From contig NZ_CP029488.1 in the NCBI RefSeq assembly GCF_003177035.1, positions 558,001 to 622,000 on the forward strand: a stretch of DNA of 64,000 nt. The letters are read 5' to 3'. The notes below the pieces were generated by a model. The model worked only from the letters and a program-made list of their open reading frames with translations. It had not been told where the DNA came from and ran no database searches. This DNA is from Salinisphaera sp. LB1 (lineage in GTDB: Bacteria; Pseudomonadota; Gammaproteobacteria; Nevskiales; Salinisphaeraceae). The translations under genes and the position numbers were made by a program. Positions 48,244 to 59,387 of this stretch are shown one piece after another (the first letter of the stretch is position 1; the number at the start of each line of letters is the position of its first letter).

Positions 48244-51200
48244 ATGCAATGGTCAGCACCCAGAGTCTACGACGATCCGAGCTATCAGAACGTCCTCGCC
48301 ACTTATCGGGTGGATGAGGCCGAACAAGTCGCTCGCCTGCTGGATGTCGCCGCCCTCGACGAGGCCAGCGCGATCGAAGCCGACGCGGCCAGGCTGGTCG
48401 AGGTGGTGCGCGAAAAAGCCACCGAGGGCGGCGGCATCGATGCCTTCATGCAGGAGTACGAGTTGTCCAGCGCCGAAGGCGTGGTGCTCATGTGCCTGGC
48501 CGAGGCCCTGCTGCGCATCCCGGATTCCGAGACCGTCGACAAGCTGATCGAGGACAAGATCGGCGGCTCCAACTGGGAGTCGCATCTGGGCGAATCGAAA
48601 TCCTGGTTCGTCAACGCCTCGACCTGGGGCCTGATGATCTCCGGCCGCATGCTGCGCCGCGAGGACCTGCCCGAGCGCAATTTCCGCAGCACCATGCGGC
48701 GCATGGTGCGCCGCTCCGGCGAGCCATTCATCCGCTCGGCCGTGCGCCGGGCGATGCGGGTGATGGGGCATCAGTTCGTCATGGGCCGTTCCATCGAAGA
48801 GGCGCTGCGCAACGCCAAGTCGCTGGAACGGCGCGGCTATTCCTATTCCTACGACATGCTCGGCGAAGCGGCGCGCACCGACGCCGACGCGCAGCGTTAT
48901 TTCGACGACTATCACCACGCGATCGAGGCCTGCGGCAAGGTCAGCGCCGAGCGCGGACCGGAGGATGCACCGGGCGTGTCGGTGAAACTGTCCGCCCTGC
49001 ACGCGCGCTATGAGCTCGGCCATCGCGATCGTGTGATCGACGAGCTGCTGCCCCGCCTGCAGCAGCTGACACGGCTGGCTGCGCAATACGACATCAACCT
49101 CACCATCGACGCCGAGGAGGCCGACCGGCTGGATCTGTCGCTGGAAATCTTCGAGTTGGCTTCCGCCGACCACGAGTTGGGCGACTGGCAGGGTCTCGGG
49201 CTGGCGGTTCAGGCCTACCAGAAGCGCGCGCTCGACATGATCGAATGGCTCGCCGATCTGGGCCGGCGCCACCGCCGCCGCATCATGGTGCGACTGGTCA
49301 AGGGCGCCTACTGGGACACCGAGATCAAGCGTGCCCAGGAGGCCGGACTGGCCGGCTATCCGGTGTTCACGCGCAAGGCCAACACCGATGTCTCCTACAT
49401 GGCCTGTGCGCGTCGCATTCTGGCGCACGACGACGTGTTCTACGGCCAGTTTGCGACCCACAACGCCCATACACTGGCTTATATCCGGCATCTGGTCGGC
49501 GACCGGACCGACTTCGAGTTCCAGCGCCTGCACGGCATGGGCGAGGATCTGTATTCGGAGATCGTGGAAAAAGCCGCCAACGGCAAGCGCCCGCGCTGTC
49601 GCATCTACGCCCCGGTCGGCGCACACGAGGACCTGCTGGCTTATCTGGTCCGTCGCCTGCTGGAAAACGGCGCCAACAGTTCATTCGTCAATCGCCTGGT
49701 CGACGAGAACGAGCCGATCGCCGATATCGTGGCCGACCCGGTTCGCGTGGTGCGCGAGCAGGGCCAGGTACGACATCCGCGCATCCCGCTGCCGCAGGAT
49801 CTCTACGGCGAGCGCCGACCCAATGCCCGCGGCATCGATCTGTCCGACCTGCGCCAGCTGACGCAGCTGTCCGAGACCATGGCCGAAGCCGCGAGCCGAA
49901 ACTGGCAGGCCGGCCCGCTGATCGGCGGCAAGCGGCCCAGGCGCGCATCGGACGCGCTGGCCAACAACCAGGCCGAGGCCGTGATCAACCCGGCCCACAA
50001 CGACCAGGTCGTGGGCCATGTCGCGCTCGCTGCTGACGACGACGTGGAAGCCGCGCTGGCGGCGACATACGAGGCCGCCCCGCGCTGGTCGGATACGCCG
50101 GCCGCCGAACGCGCCGCCTGCCTGCGCCGCTATGCCGATCTGCTGGAAGCCCATATGGGCGAACTGATCGCGATCTGTACCCGCGAGGCCGGCAAGAACG
50201 TGGCCGACGGCGTGGCCGAAGTGCGCGAGGCGGTGGATTTCTGTCGCTACTATGCCGTGCAGGTGGAGGACGAGTTCGCCGTCGATCAGGTGCTGCCCGG
50301 GCCCACCGGCGAGCGCAACACCTACGGCCTGTATGGTCGCGGCGTATTCGTCGCGATCTGCCCGTGGAACTTCCCACTGGCGATCTTCTCCGGCCAGGTG
50401 GCGGCGGCACTGGCAGCCGGCAACGCCGTGATCGCCAAACCCGCTGAGCAGACCTGCCTGGTCGGTTCGCGGGCCATCGAGCTAATGCACGAAGCCGGTT
50501 TCCCCGGCGACGTGCTGGCCTTCCTGCCCGGGGCGGGCGACATCGGCGCCAAGCTGGTCGCCGATTCGCGCATCGCCGGCGTCGCGTTCACCGGATCGCT
50601 GGCCACGGCGAAGAAGATCAACCGCACGCTGGCCGAGCGCGACGGCCCGATCATCCCGCTGATCGCCGAAACCGGCGGGCAGAACGCGATGATCGTGGAT
50701 TCCTCGGCCCTGATCGAGCAAGTCGTGGCCGACATCATCCGCTCCGGGTTCCAGAGCGCCGGTCAGCGCTGTTCTGCCCTGCGCGTGCTGTACGTGCAGG
50801 CCGACATCGCCGATACGCTGATTGAGATGCTCTCGGGTGCCATGGCCGAACTCTCGGTTGGCGACCCCTGGCATCTCGGCACCGACGTCACCCCGGTGAT
50901 CGACGCCGAGGCCCGGCGCAATCTGGCGGCCTACGCCGAATACGCCGACCAGACGTTCAAGGCGCACTACAGTTGCGAACTCGACGAGGCGCACACCGAC
51001 GGCACCTATATCGCCCCGCGCATCTACGAGCTGGACTCGATCAAACAACTCGGCGAGGAACAGTTCGGGCCGATCGTGCACATCATCCGCTTCAAGGCCG
51101 ACGAAATCGATCGCGTGGTCGACGACATCAACGGCCTGGGCTACGGCCTGACCTTCGGCGTCCACAGCCGGATCGACACCACGGTCGAACGCGTGCTCAA

Positions 51201-51498
51201 GCGCCTGCGGGTCGGCAATGCCTACGTCAACCGCAACATCATCGGCGCGGTGGTCGGCGTGCATCCGTTCGGCGGCGAGGGGCTGTCCGGGACCGGGCCG
51301 AAAGCCGGCGGGCCGCATTATCTGCATCGTTTCGCCACCGAGCGGGCGGTTTCGCGCGATACCACCGCGGCCGGCGGCAACGCCTCGCTCATGTCGCTGG
51401 AAGAAGACGAGCCGGCCGAACACGTGTTCGTCACGCCCGAGCCGCAGCGCTTCAACCGGCCGGCGGAAACGAGCCGGGAGAGCGAAGCCGCCGAATAA
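48244..51498 (+). CDS. putA: Bifunctional proline dehydrogenase / P5C dehydrogenase PutA
   Basis: Oxidises proline to glutamate in two linked steps at the membrane. It has 1084 residues from the ATG at 48244 (GGGAG 8 nt upstream; the frame is open further up but lacks similarity). The FAD-binding PRODH barrel runs about 150-490 (MVRLVKGAYWDTEIKRAQ, RKANTDVSYMACARR, FATHNAHTLAYI). The NAD aldehyde dehydrogenase domain spans about 560-1040 with AETGGQNAM and the catalytic Cys in SAGQRCSALR. There is no N-terminal ribbon-helix-helix, so unlike E. coli PutA it is not its own repressor. Confidence 0.96.
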   Translation: MQWSAPRVYDDPSYQNVLATYRVDEAEQVARLLDVAALDEASAIEADAARLVEVVREKATEGGGIDAFMQEYELSSAEGVVLMCLAEALLRIPDSETVDKLIEDKIGGSNWESHLGESKSWFVNASTWGLMISGRMLRREDLPERNFRSTMRRMVRRSGEPFIRSAVRRAMRVMGHQFVMGRSIEEALRNAKSLERRGYSYSYDMLGEAARTDADAQRYFDDYHHAIEACGKVSAERGPEDAPGVSVKLSALHARYELGHRDRVIDELLPRLQQLTRLAAQYDINLTIDAEEADRLDLSLEIFELASADHELGDWQGLGLAVQAYQKRALDMIEWLADLGRRHRRRIMVRLVKGAYWDTEIKRAQEAGLAGYPVFTRKANTDVSYMACARRILAHDDVFYGQFATHNAHTLAYIRHLVGDRTDFEFQRLHGMGEDLYSEIVEKAANGKRPRCRIYAPVGAHEDLLAYLVRRLLENGANSSFVNRLVDENEPIADIVADPVRVVREQGQVRHPRIPLPQDLYGERRPNARGIDLSDLRQLTQLSETMAEAASRNWQAGPLIGGKRPRRASDALANNQAEAVINPAHNDQVVGHVALAADDDVEAALAATYEAAPRWSDTPAAERAACLRRYADLLEAHMGELIAICTREAGKNVADGVAEVREAVDFCRYYAVQVEDEFAVDQVLPGPTGERNTYGLYGRGVFVAICPWNFPLAIFSGQVAAALAAGNAVIAKPAEQTCLVGSRAIELMHEAGFPGDVLAFLPGAGDIGAKLVADSRIAGVAFTGSLATAKKINRTLAERDGPIIPLIAETGGQNAMIVDSSALIEQVVADIIRSGFQSAGQRCSALRVLYVQADIADTLIEMLSGAMAELSVGDPWHLGTDVTPVIDAEARRNLAAYAEYADQTFKAHYSCELDEAHTDGTYIAPRIYELDSIKQLGEEQFGPIVHIIRFKADEIDRVVDDINGLGYGLTFGVHSRIDTTVERVLKRLRVGNAYVNRNIIGAVVGVHPFGGEGLSGTGPKAGGPHYLHRFATERAVSRDTTAAGGNASLMSLEEDEPAEHVFVTPEPQRFNRPAETSRESEAAE

Positions 51499-51504
51499 GG
51501 GCGC

Positions 51505-51536
51505 AAAAAAGCGCCGCTCGGTTTCCCGAGCGGCGC
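51505..51536 (-). terminator. Strong terminator for the mmsA transcript
   Basis: 11-bp perfect stem GCGCCGCTCGG/CCGAGCGGCGC (51511-51536) with a 4-nt loop. On the minus strand it is followed by T6 (51505-51510), so it is a classic rho-independent terminator for the leftward beta-alanine operon; convergent putA probably uses the same hairpin. Confidence 0.88.
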
Positions 51537-51563
51537 GATTGTGGCCGGCGTCAGCCGTCGCCG

Positions 51564-53072
<1,509 letters not shown>

Positions 53073-53095
53073 GAGATTCTCCAGAAAACGATGAA

Positions 53096-54223
53096 TCAGC
53101 CGGCCGGGGTCAGCACATCGCCGGCCGGCGTGTAATCAAGGCCGAGGTTGGCCGCCACCGCTTGGTGCGTAACCACGCCGCGATGCACGTTCAACCCGGC
53201 GGCCAGGTGCGGATTGTCGGTCAGTGCCTGTTTGTAGCCCTTGTCGGCGAGCTGCAATACATAGGGCAGCGTCGCATTGGTGAGCGCGAAGGTCGACGTG
53301 CGCGCGACACAGCCCGGCATGTTGGTGACGCAATAATGCACGACATCATCCACCGTGTACGTCGGCTCGGCATGGCTGGTCGGCCGGCTGGTCTCGAAGC
53401 AACCGCCCTGATCGATCGCGACATCCACCACGGCACTGCCGGGACGCATGCCAGCGATCATCTCGCGGGTGACGAGCTTGGGCGCGGCCGCCCCCGGCAA
53501 TAGCACCGCGCCGATCACCAGATCGGCCTCGGTGATCGCCCGTTCCAGATTGTCGGTGTTGGAATACAGCGTGGTCAGGCGGTTGCCGTAGGCGTCGTCG
53601 AGTTCACGCAGCCGATCGATGGATTTGTCGAGTACGGTCACATCCGCGCCCAACCCCGTGGCCATGCGCAGCGCGTTGGTGCCCACCACGCCGCCGCCGA
53701 CCACGGTCACCTTCGCCGGTGGCACGCCCGGCACACCGCCCAGCAGCACGCCGGCGCCACCGGCCACGTTTTCCAGCGCTGCCGCGCCCGCCTGCACCGA
53801 CAACCGCCCCGCGACCTCGCTCATCGGCGACAACAGCGGCAGGCCGCCGTGCACGCCGGTGACGGTTTCATAGGCGATGGCGATACAGCCGGCATCCATC
53901 AGGCCGCGGGTCTGCTCGGCGTCCGGCGCCAGATGCAGATAGGTGAACAGGATCTGGTTTTCGCGCAGGCGCCGGTATTCGACCGGCTGCGGCTCTTTCA
54001 CTTTCACGATCAGGTCGGCCGTTTCGAATACTGCCTCGGCCGAGTCGAGAATTTCAGCGCCCTGCGCCGTGTAGGCATCGTCGGCAAAACCGGCCGCCGC
54101 ACCGGCGCCGGTTTCGATGAACACACGATGGCCGTGGCCGATCAGTTCGCGCGCTCCGGCCGGCGTGAGGCCGACCCGCGCCTCGGCGGGCTTGATTTCC
54201 TTGGGTACACCCACTTGCATCAT
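53096..54223 (-). CDS. ald: Alanine dehydrogenase
   Basis: NAD-dependent interconversion of L-alanine with pyruvate and ammonia. It has 375 residues: [21 protein letters not shown]-terminus with the pyruvate-binding Arg, a substrate Lys in IVKVKEPQP near 75, the NAD motif [20 protein letters not shown] near 173-192, and [19 protein letters not shown] near 266-284. Lies between the aminotransferase and mmsA, where it can regenerate pyruvate from the alanine formed by transamination. Confidence 0.95.
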   Translation of the reverse strand: MMQVGVPKEIKPAEARVGLTPAGARELIGHGHRVFIETGAGAAAGFADDAYTAQGAEILDSAEAVFETADLIVKVKEPQPVEYRRLRENQILFTYLHLAPDAEQTRGLMDAGCIAIAYETVTGVHGGLPLLSPMSEVAGRLSVQAGAAALENVAGGAGVLLGGVPGVPPAKVTVVGGGVVGTNALRMATGLGADVTVLDKSIDRLRELDDAYGNRLTTLYSNTDNLERAITEADLVIGAVLLPGAAAPKLVTREMIAGMRPGSAVVDVAIDQGGCFETSRPTSHAEPTYTVDDVVHYCVTNMPGCVARTSTFALTNATLPYVLQLADKGYKQALTDNPHLAAGLNVHRGVVTHQAVAANLGLDYTPAGDVLTPAG

Positions 54224-54402
54224 TCGTTATTCCTTTTCAGTGCCGCACTGGCGCCTGGCAGCCACGTCGGGAGCGCGAGATTTCCGGTTTCCAGGGCTCG
54301 CGCGCTGTATCAAGACGCCCGGCGTTGAACATGAACCGATCCAGCTGGATCAGCGCTTTTCTCATCTGTGTGAATCGGCGTCGATCCGCGAATCAACAGG
54401 CC

Positions 54403-55725
54403 CTAGTCAACGCTGCGAATCGACGCGTCCAGCACCTCGCACATGAAATCGATGTCCGCGCGTTCGGCGATGAAGGGCGGGCCGAGCTGGACGGTATTGC
54501 CGCCAAAGCGCAGATACATACCGCGCTCCCAGGCCGCCTTGGCGATGGCCCAGGGCCGATACGTGGGATCGTTGCCGGCGGTTTCGATCTCCAGCGCGCC
54601 GGCCATGCCGAGATTGCGGATATCCACCACATGCGGCGCACCGCGCAGGGCGTGCAACTGGTCTTCGAAATACGGCGCCAGCTCGGCCGCACGCTCGGCC
54701 ATGCGCTCGTTCTCGAACACATCCATCGCCGCGAGGCCGGCCGCGCAGGCCAGCGGATGCGCGGAATAGGTATAGCCGTGGGCGAGTTCGACCGCGTGCG
54801 GCGGCAGATCGGCGTCCATGAACGCATCGTAGATCGCGTCGCTCGTAACCACCGCCCCCATCGGTACCGCGGCGTTGGTGAGATTCTTGGCCAGCGTCAT
54901 GATATCGGGCGTCACGCCGAACAGTTCGGCGCCAAAAGTGGCCCCAAGCCGGCCGAAACCGGTGAGCACTTCGTCGAAGATCAGCAGGATGTCGTGGCGA
55001 TCGCAGATCTCGCGCAGGCGCTTGAGATAGCCGGCCGGCGGGACGACCACACCGGCCGAGCCGCTCATCGGCTCGACCATCACCGCGGCCACGGTTTCGG
55101 CACCGTGGTCGAGAATACGTTGCTCGAGCGTATCCGCCAGTTCGGCCCCATACTCGGGCACGCCGCGGGTGAAGCGATTGCGCTCGAGCAATGTATGCGG
55201 CAAATGTTCCGTGGCGAGCATGTCGCCGAAAAACGCCTTGTTGCCCGGAATACCACCCATGCTGGTGCCGCCGACGTTGACGCCGTGGTAACCCTTCTCG
55301 CGGCCGATCAGGCGCGTCTTTTCCGGCTGACCGCGGCGGGCCCAGTAGGCACGCGCGATCTTGATCGCGGTATCGGCCGACTCCGAACCGGAGTTGGTGA
55401 AAAACACATGCTCGAGGCCCTCGGGCACGATCTTCCTGACCCGCTCGGCCAGTTCAAACGCCATCGGGTGGGCATACTGGAACGGCGGCGCATAATCGAG
55501 GGTCTTGGCCGTCTTCGCGATCGCCGAAGCGATCTCGTCGCGGCCATGGCCGAAACTGGCACACCACAGCCCGGACAGGCTGTCGAAGATACGCCGGCCG
55601 TCGGCATCGGTGTAGTGGCAGCCGTCCGCCGCCACGATCAGGCGCGGGTCCGCCTTGAACTGGCGGTTGCCGGAAAACGGCATCCAGTAGCTATCGAAAT
55701 CCAGCGATTGCGCAATGTCGGCCAT
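54403..55725 (-). CDS. Class III omega-aminotransferase, probable beta-alanine:pyruvate type
   Basis: 440-residue PLP enzyme. It has SYWMPFSGNRQFK near residues 12-24, typical of the omega-amino acid:pyruvate group, FFTNSGSESADTAIKIAR near 107-124, IFDEVLTGFGRLG near 250-262, and the PLP Lys in MTLAKNLTNAAVPMGAV near 280-296. Expected reaction: beta-alanine plus pyruvate to malonate semialdehyde plus L-alanine; MmsA and Ald downstream consume both products. First gene of the set, 179 nt before ald, divergent from a LysR gene. Other omega-amino acids could also be substrates. Confidence 0.85.
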   Translation of the reverse strand: MADIAQSLDFDSYWMPFSGNRQFKADPRLIVAADGCHYTDADGRRIFDSLSGLWCASFGHGRDEIASAIAKTAKTLDYAPPFQYAHPMAFELAERVRKIVPEGLEHVFFTNSGSESADTAIKIARAYWARRGQPEKTRLIGREKGYHGVNVGGTSMGGIPGNKAFFGDMLATEHLPHTLLERNRFTRGVPEYGAELADTLEQRILDHGAETVAAVMVEPMSGSAGVVVPPAGYLKRLREICDRHDILLIFDEVLTGFGRLGATFGAELFGVTPDIMTLAKNLTNAAVPMGAVVTSDAIYDAFMDADLPPHAVELAHGYTYSAHPLACAAGLAAMDVFENERMAERAAELAPYFEDQLHALRGAPHVVDIRNLGMAGALEIETAGNDPTYRPWAIAKAAWERGMYLRFGGNTVQLGPPFIAERADIDFMCEVLDASIRSVD

Positions 55726-55774
55726 GACGACCTCCGGGTGGCGAACGATAACGCTAGGTTAGGCTCCAGCAATG

Positions 55775-55806
55775 CGTGATTAAATATATAAGTTTTTTAA
55801 TTCACG
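55775..55806. promoter_or_regulatory. AT-rich inverted repeat, candidate LysR operator
   Basis: CGTGATTAA at the left and TTAATTCACG at the right form an inverted repeat around an AT-rich centre, in the 115-nt gap between the divergent aminotransferase and LysR genes. Size and position suit a LysR-family recognition site with overlapping divergent promoters. Confidence 0.5.
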
Positions 55807-55840
55807 TATATTTTTATTAACACATGAACCGGGGGCGGAT

Positions 55841-56806
55841 ATGGAACGCGGCGTCGAACGACTGGGCCAGATCAGCGACATCGACCTGCGCCTGCTGCGG
55901 GTATTTCGCGCCGTCGTCGACGCCGCGGGGTTCACGCCCGCAGCGGCGGCGCTCGGCATCAGCCGTTCCGCGGTGTCGATCCACATGGGCGAGCTGGAAA
56001 CCCGGCTGGGCTTCACGCTGTGCCAGCGCGGGCGGTCCGGTTTCGTGCTCACGGCCGAGGGCGAGGCCGTAGACCAGGCGGCGCGCCGGCTGATCGCGCA
56101 TCTGCGGAGTTTCCGCAACGAGGTGAACGCCCTGCACCACGACCTGCGGGGCGAGCTCAACATTGGCATCACCGACAATCTGGTCACCCTGCCCGAGATG
56201 CGGATCACCGATGCGCTCGCCGAGCTCAAGGATCGCGGGCCGAACGTGCATACCAATATCCACATGATGCCGCCGGGCAACATCGAGTCCGCCGTGCTGG
56301 ACGGCCGGCTGCACGTCGGTGTCACGCCCGCGCTATCGCGGCTGGCCGCGCTCGACTACATCCCGCTTTATACCGAACAGACCCTGCTTTACTGTGCCGC
56401 GGGTCATCCCTTGGCCGAACCGGGCAGGACGCCCGCCGCACAAGCGATCGAAGCGGCGGACGCGGTGCTGCCGGCGTATCCGCTGTCCGACGATGCACAG
56501 GCCGTGGTCGATCGCCTCAATCATACTGCGACCGCCAGCGAGCGCGAGGGCATCGCCTTTCTGGTACTCACCGGCCGCTATATCGGACTGTTACCGGAAC
56601 ACTATGCCCAGCGCTGGGTCGATGCCGGCCGACTGGTCGCCGTGCGCCCGCGGGAATTCAGTTATCGCATCGACTATCACGCCATCACGCGCAACGGCCG
56701 ACGCCCGAATCGCGTGCTCGATACGTTTCTGAACAGCCTCCTACGCGGGCAGGCGCTCGAGCCGCCCGGCGCCGCCTCAGTAGGCCACCCGAACCGGAAG
56801 AATTAA
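55841..56806 (+). CDS. LysR-family regulator beside the beta-alanine genes
   Basis: 321 residues. N-terminal winged helix DLRLLRVFRAVVDAAGFTPAAAALGISRSAVSIHMGELETRLGFTLCQRG (about 11-60) and a two-lobed effector domain (about 95-300). Divergent orientation with an inverted repeat between the starts suggests control of the aminotransferase-ald-mmsA set, the inducer probably being beta-alanine or a product. Three LysR/AraC/RpiR regulators of this stretch each face a catabolic gene. Confidence 0.9.
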   Translation: MERGVERLGQISDIDLRLLRVFRAVVDAAGFTPAAAALGISRSAVSIHMGELETRLGFTLCQRGRSGFVLTAEGEAVDQAARRLIAHLRSFRNEVNALHHDLRGELNIGITDNLVTLPEMRITDALAELKDRGPNVHTNIHMMPPGNIESAVLDGRLHVGVTPALSRLAALDYIPLYTEQTLLYCAAGHPLAEPGRTPAAQAIEAADAVLPAYPLSDDAQAVVDRLNHTATASEREGIAFLVLTGRYIGLLPEHYAQRWVDAGRLVAVRPREFSYRIDYHAITRNGRRPNRVLDTFLNSLLRGQALEPPGAASVGHPNRKN

Positions 56807-56868
56807 TCCACGGACAAGGAACACCGCCTTCAAATCCGGGTAGCAACTGCCAAAGCCGAAGACATTTG

Positions 56869-57030
56869 ATCCACAGATTTCACAAATGACGCAGATTTTT
56901 AAAGCAGCGAAAGGCCGCGGCTTTCCCGCCCTCGCACGGAGTTGAACTGCCCCGTGCCCATCCGTGTATCACAAGAAGACAAAAACAATCTCGCCTTCTT
57001 CAATCTGCGTCATCTGCGTAATCTGCGGAT
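56869..57030. repeat. Inverted-repeat element with 29-nt ends (REP/MITE-like)
   Basis: Left end ATCCACAGATT then T-C-CAAATGACGCAGATT (56869-56897); right end (57002-57030), in reverse complement ATCCGCAGATT then ACGCAGATGACGCAGATT. About 25 of 29 positions match. The 104 nt between contain no gene. The ends are built from a repeated GCAGAT(T/G)ACGCAGAT unit, of a type I know as a dispersed intergenic repeat in proteobacteria. It fills the gap between the convergent LysR and glcF genes. Confidence 0.65.
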
Positions 57031-57054
57031 AACCAAAGAACGCAGCGTTTCGAC

Positions 57055-58311
57055 TCAAGCAGCCGCCACCGAACGCGTCGATTCAAGCGCCTCGGGCTCC
57101 AGCAATTCGATCCAGTGGCGTACCGGGCGCTGGGCGGCGGCTTCCAGATGCAGCTGGCAACCGACGTTGGCGGTGACGATCACGTCCGGGGCATCCGCAT
57201 CCAGCGCTTGCAACTTGTCCGAGCGTAGCCGGTTGGCCATTTCCGGCTGCAGGATGGAATAGGTCCCGGCCGAGCCACAGCACAGATGCGCATTCGAGAC
57301 GTGGGTGAGCTGATAGCCCGCCTGGGCGAGGATTTCGGCGACGTGATCGTGCAAGCCGGGCGCATTCTGCAGCGTGCAGGGCGGATGATAAGCCACCCGC
57401 CGGCCGCCGCCGATATCGCCCAGCGCGGAGAGATCCTCGCTGGCCAGCACATCGCTCAGGTCACGCGCCAGTTCGGAGACGCGCGCGGCCTTCTCGGCAT
57501 AGGCCGGGTCATTGCGCAACATATAGCCGTATTCGGTGATCGACGCACCACAACCGCTGGCGGTGATCACGATCGCCTCGGCGCCCTGCTCGATGTAGGG
57601 CCACCAGGCATCGATATTGGCACGGGCGAAATCGTGGGCTTCCTCGCGGTGGCTCAGATGCTGTGACAGCGCGCCACAGCAGCCGGCCGTGGACGGCGCG
57701 ACCAGACGGACGCCGAGCCGCGCCAGGATGCGCGCGGCATGCGCATTGGTATTGGGCGTGGCCACCGGCTGCACGCACCCGTCGTGAACGAGCATCAGGC
57801 GCCGGGTATCGCTGGCCTGCGGCCAGGCCAGGCGCGGCCGTTGCGGTGGCAGCTTCTGACGCAGGGAGACAAGCGGACCAACCAGAAAAGGCCGCGCGAG
57901 CTGGCCGAGCGCGTGCACCATGGCGAAGCGCCGCCGGTACGCCACCACGTGACGCAACAACCAGCGCAGCCAGCGTTCCCGGGCCGGCCGCTCGACCTGC
58001 TGGTCGACCAGATCGCGGCCGATGTCGGCCAGCTTGGCGTACTCGACCCCGGAGGGGCATGTCGTCTCGCAGGCCCGGCAGGTCAGGCAGCGATCCAGAT
58101 GCTGTTGCGTCTTTTCGGTCGGCGTTTCGCCTTCCAGCACCTGTTTGATCAGGTAAATACGCCCGCGCGGGCCGTCGCGCTCGTCGCCCAGCACCTGATA
58201 GGTCGGGCACGTCGCGGTACAGAAACCGCAGTGGGTGCAGGCGCGCAGGATGCGATCGGCCTCGCGGCCATCCTCGGTATCGCGCAGGGCGTCGATGATC
58301 GATGTCTGCAT
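57055..58311 (-). CDS. glcF: Glycolate oxidase iron-sulfur subunit GlcF
   Basis: Electron-transfer subunit of the membrane-associated glycolate dehydrogenase. It has 418 residues: two [4Fe-4S] motifs CTHCGFCTATCP near 26-37 and CLTCRACETTCP near 75-86, then two CCG domains of the heterodisulfide-reductase type (GCCGALSQH near 211, HLCCGSAGTYSIL near 346). Last gene of glcD-glcE-glcF, 8 nt after glcE. Confidence 0.95.
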   Translation of the reverse strand: MQTSIIDALRDTEDGREADRILRACTHCGFCTATCPTYQVLGDERDGPRGRIYLIKQVLEGETPTEKTQQHLDRCLTCRACETTCPSGVEYAKLADIGRDLVDQQVERPARERWLRWLLRHVVAYRRRFAMVHALGQLARPFLVGPLVSLRQKLPPQRPRLAWPQASDTRRLMLVHDGCVQPVATPNTNAHAARILARLGVRLVAPSTAGCCGALSQHLSHREEAHDFARANIDAWWPYIEQGAEAIVITASGCGASITEYGYMLRNDPAYAEKAARVSELARDLSDVLASEDLSALGDIGGGRRVAYHPPCTLQNAPGLHDHVAEILAQAGYQLTHVSNAHLCCGSAGTYSILQPEMANRLRSDKLQALDADAPDVIVTANVGCQLHLEAAAQRPVRHWIELLEPEALESTRSVAAA

Positions 58312-58319
58312 GGCAGGAC

Positions 58320-59382
58320 CTAGAAATCGGGAGAGAGACGGCCCGGGTTGAGAATCCCCGCCGGGTCCATCGATTGTTTCAAGCGCTTGTGCAGCCGCAG
58401 CAGCGGCGCGGGCATGGGGTGTTGGCGCGGGCTGATGGAGCCATGGTAAACGCTGGCATGACCGCCCTGGGCGGCCACGGCTTCACGTATCGTCTCGGCG
58501 GGCTGGTCGGAGATCAGCCAGCGCTGGGCGCCGCCCCAGTCCAGCACGGTCTCGCCGGCGAGATCGAGCGGTGACGTGGCCGGCGCGACCGACAGACGCC
58601 AGAGCGGCGAGCGATTGTCGGTAAAAAAAACCACGCCGATGCTCGCGCACATCGGTCCAGAACGTATCGTCCGCGTCCAGCGTTTCCCCGCCCAGCGTTT
58701 CCATCGCGGCCCGCACCGACGACTCCGCGCCCGACAGACGCAGATAGGCCCGACCATCTTCCCAGTACGCCCCGGTGATCGGCCAGGGTTTCAGGCCCCA
58801 GGTGTTGAATCGTTCGATCGCGGTGGCCTGGTCGTATTCGAACACGCGCGTCCGGGTAAAGCGCGGCGCCGGCAGCACTTTCAGGCTGATCTCCAGCAGT
58901 ACGCCCAGCGTGCCGAAGGCGCCCACCATGAGCCGCGACAGATCGTAGCCGGCCACGTTCTTCATCACCTCGCCGCCAAAACGCAGTACCTCGCCGCGGC
59001 CGTTGATGATGCGTGTGCCGAGCACGAAGTCACGGGCCGCGCCGGCATACGGCCGGCTCGGCCCGGAAACACCGGTGGCGATCGTGCCACCCAGCGTGGC
59101 CGCTTCGCCGTAGTGCGGCGGCTCGAAGGCCAGGCGCTGGCCTTCGGCATCCAGCGCCGCCTCGATTTCGGCCAGCGGCGTGCCGGCGCGCGCGGTGAGC
59201 ACGAGTTCGCCAGCGTCGTAGGTGACAATGCCCCGGTGCGGGTTCAAATCGAGCGCTGTAGTCGGCTCAGCGGCGGCTTCACCGAGAAACGGCTTGCTGC
59301 CGCCCCCGGTGAGGGTCAACGGCGAGCGGCTGTGATGCGCCTCGGCCACTTGTGCGGCCAATGCTTCGGTCAGATCGGCCAT
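58320..59382 (-). pseudogene. glcE: Glycolate oxidase FAD-binding subunit GlcE, frameshifted
   Basis: FAD_binding_4 protein needed for glycolate oxidation with GlcD and GlcF. From the ATG at 59382 the frame is normal (LAEIEAALDAEGQRLAFEPP, GGTIATGVSGPSRP, GEVMKNVAGYDLSRLM) up to DVREHRRGFF, then leaves frame. Proper GlcE sequence resumes one frame over as TDNRSPLWRLSVAPATSPLD through to SMDPAGILNPGR. The break is at an A8 run (58623-58630; T8 on the coding strand); seven bases would restore one 353-residue protein, the expected length. Could be a sequencing error, a recent mutation, or reversible slippage. Neighbours glcD and glcF are intact. Confidence 0.88.
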
Positions 59383-59387
59383 GGTCG

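Noticed and set aside
54360-54410. CATCTGTGTGAATC-type motif after the aminotransferase as another copy of the 56.9 kb repeat
   Set aside because: Only one short partial match, no inverted partner nearby; chance or an unrecognisable relic.
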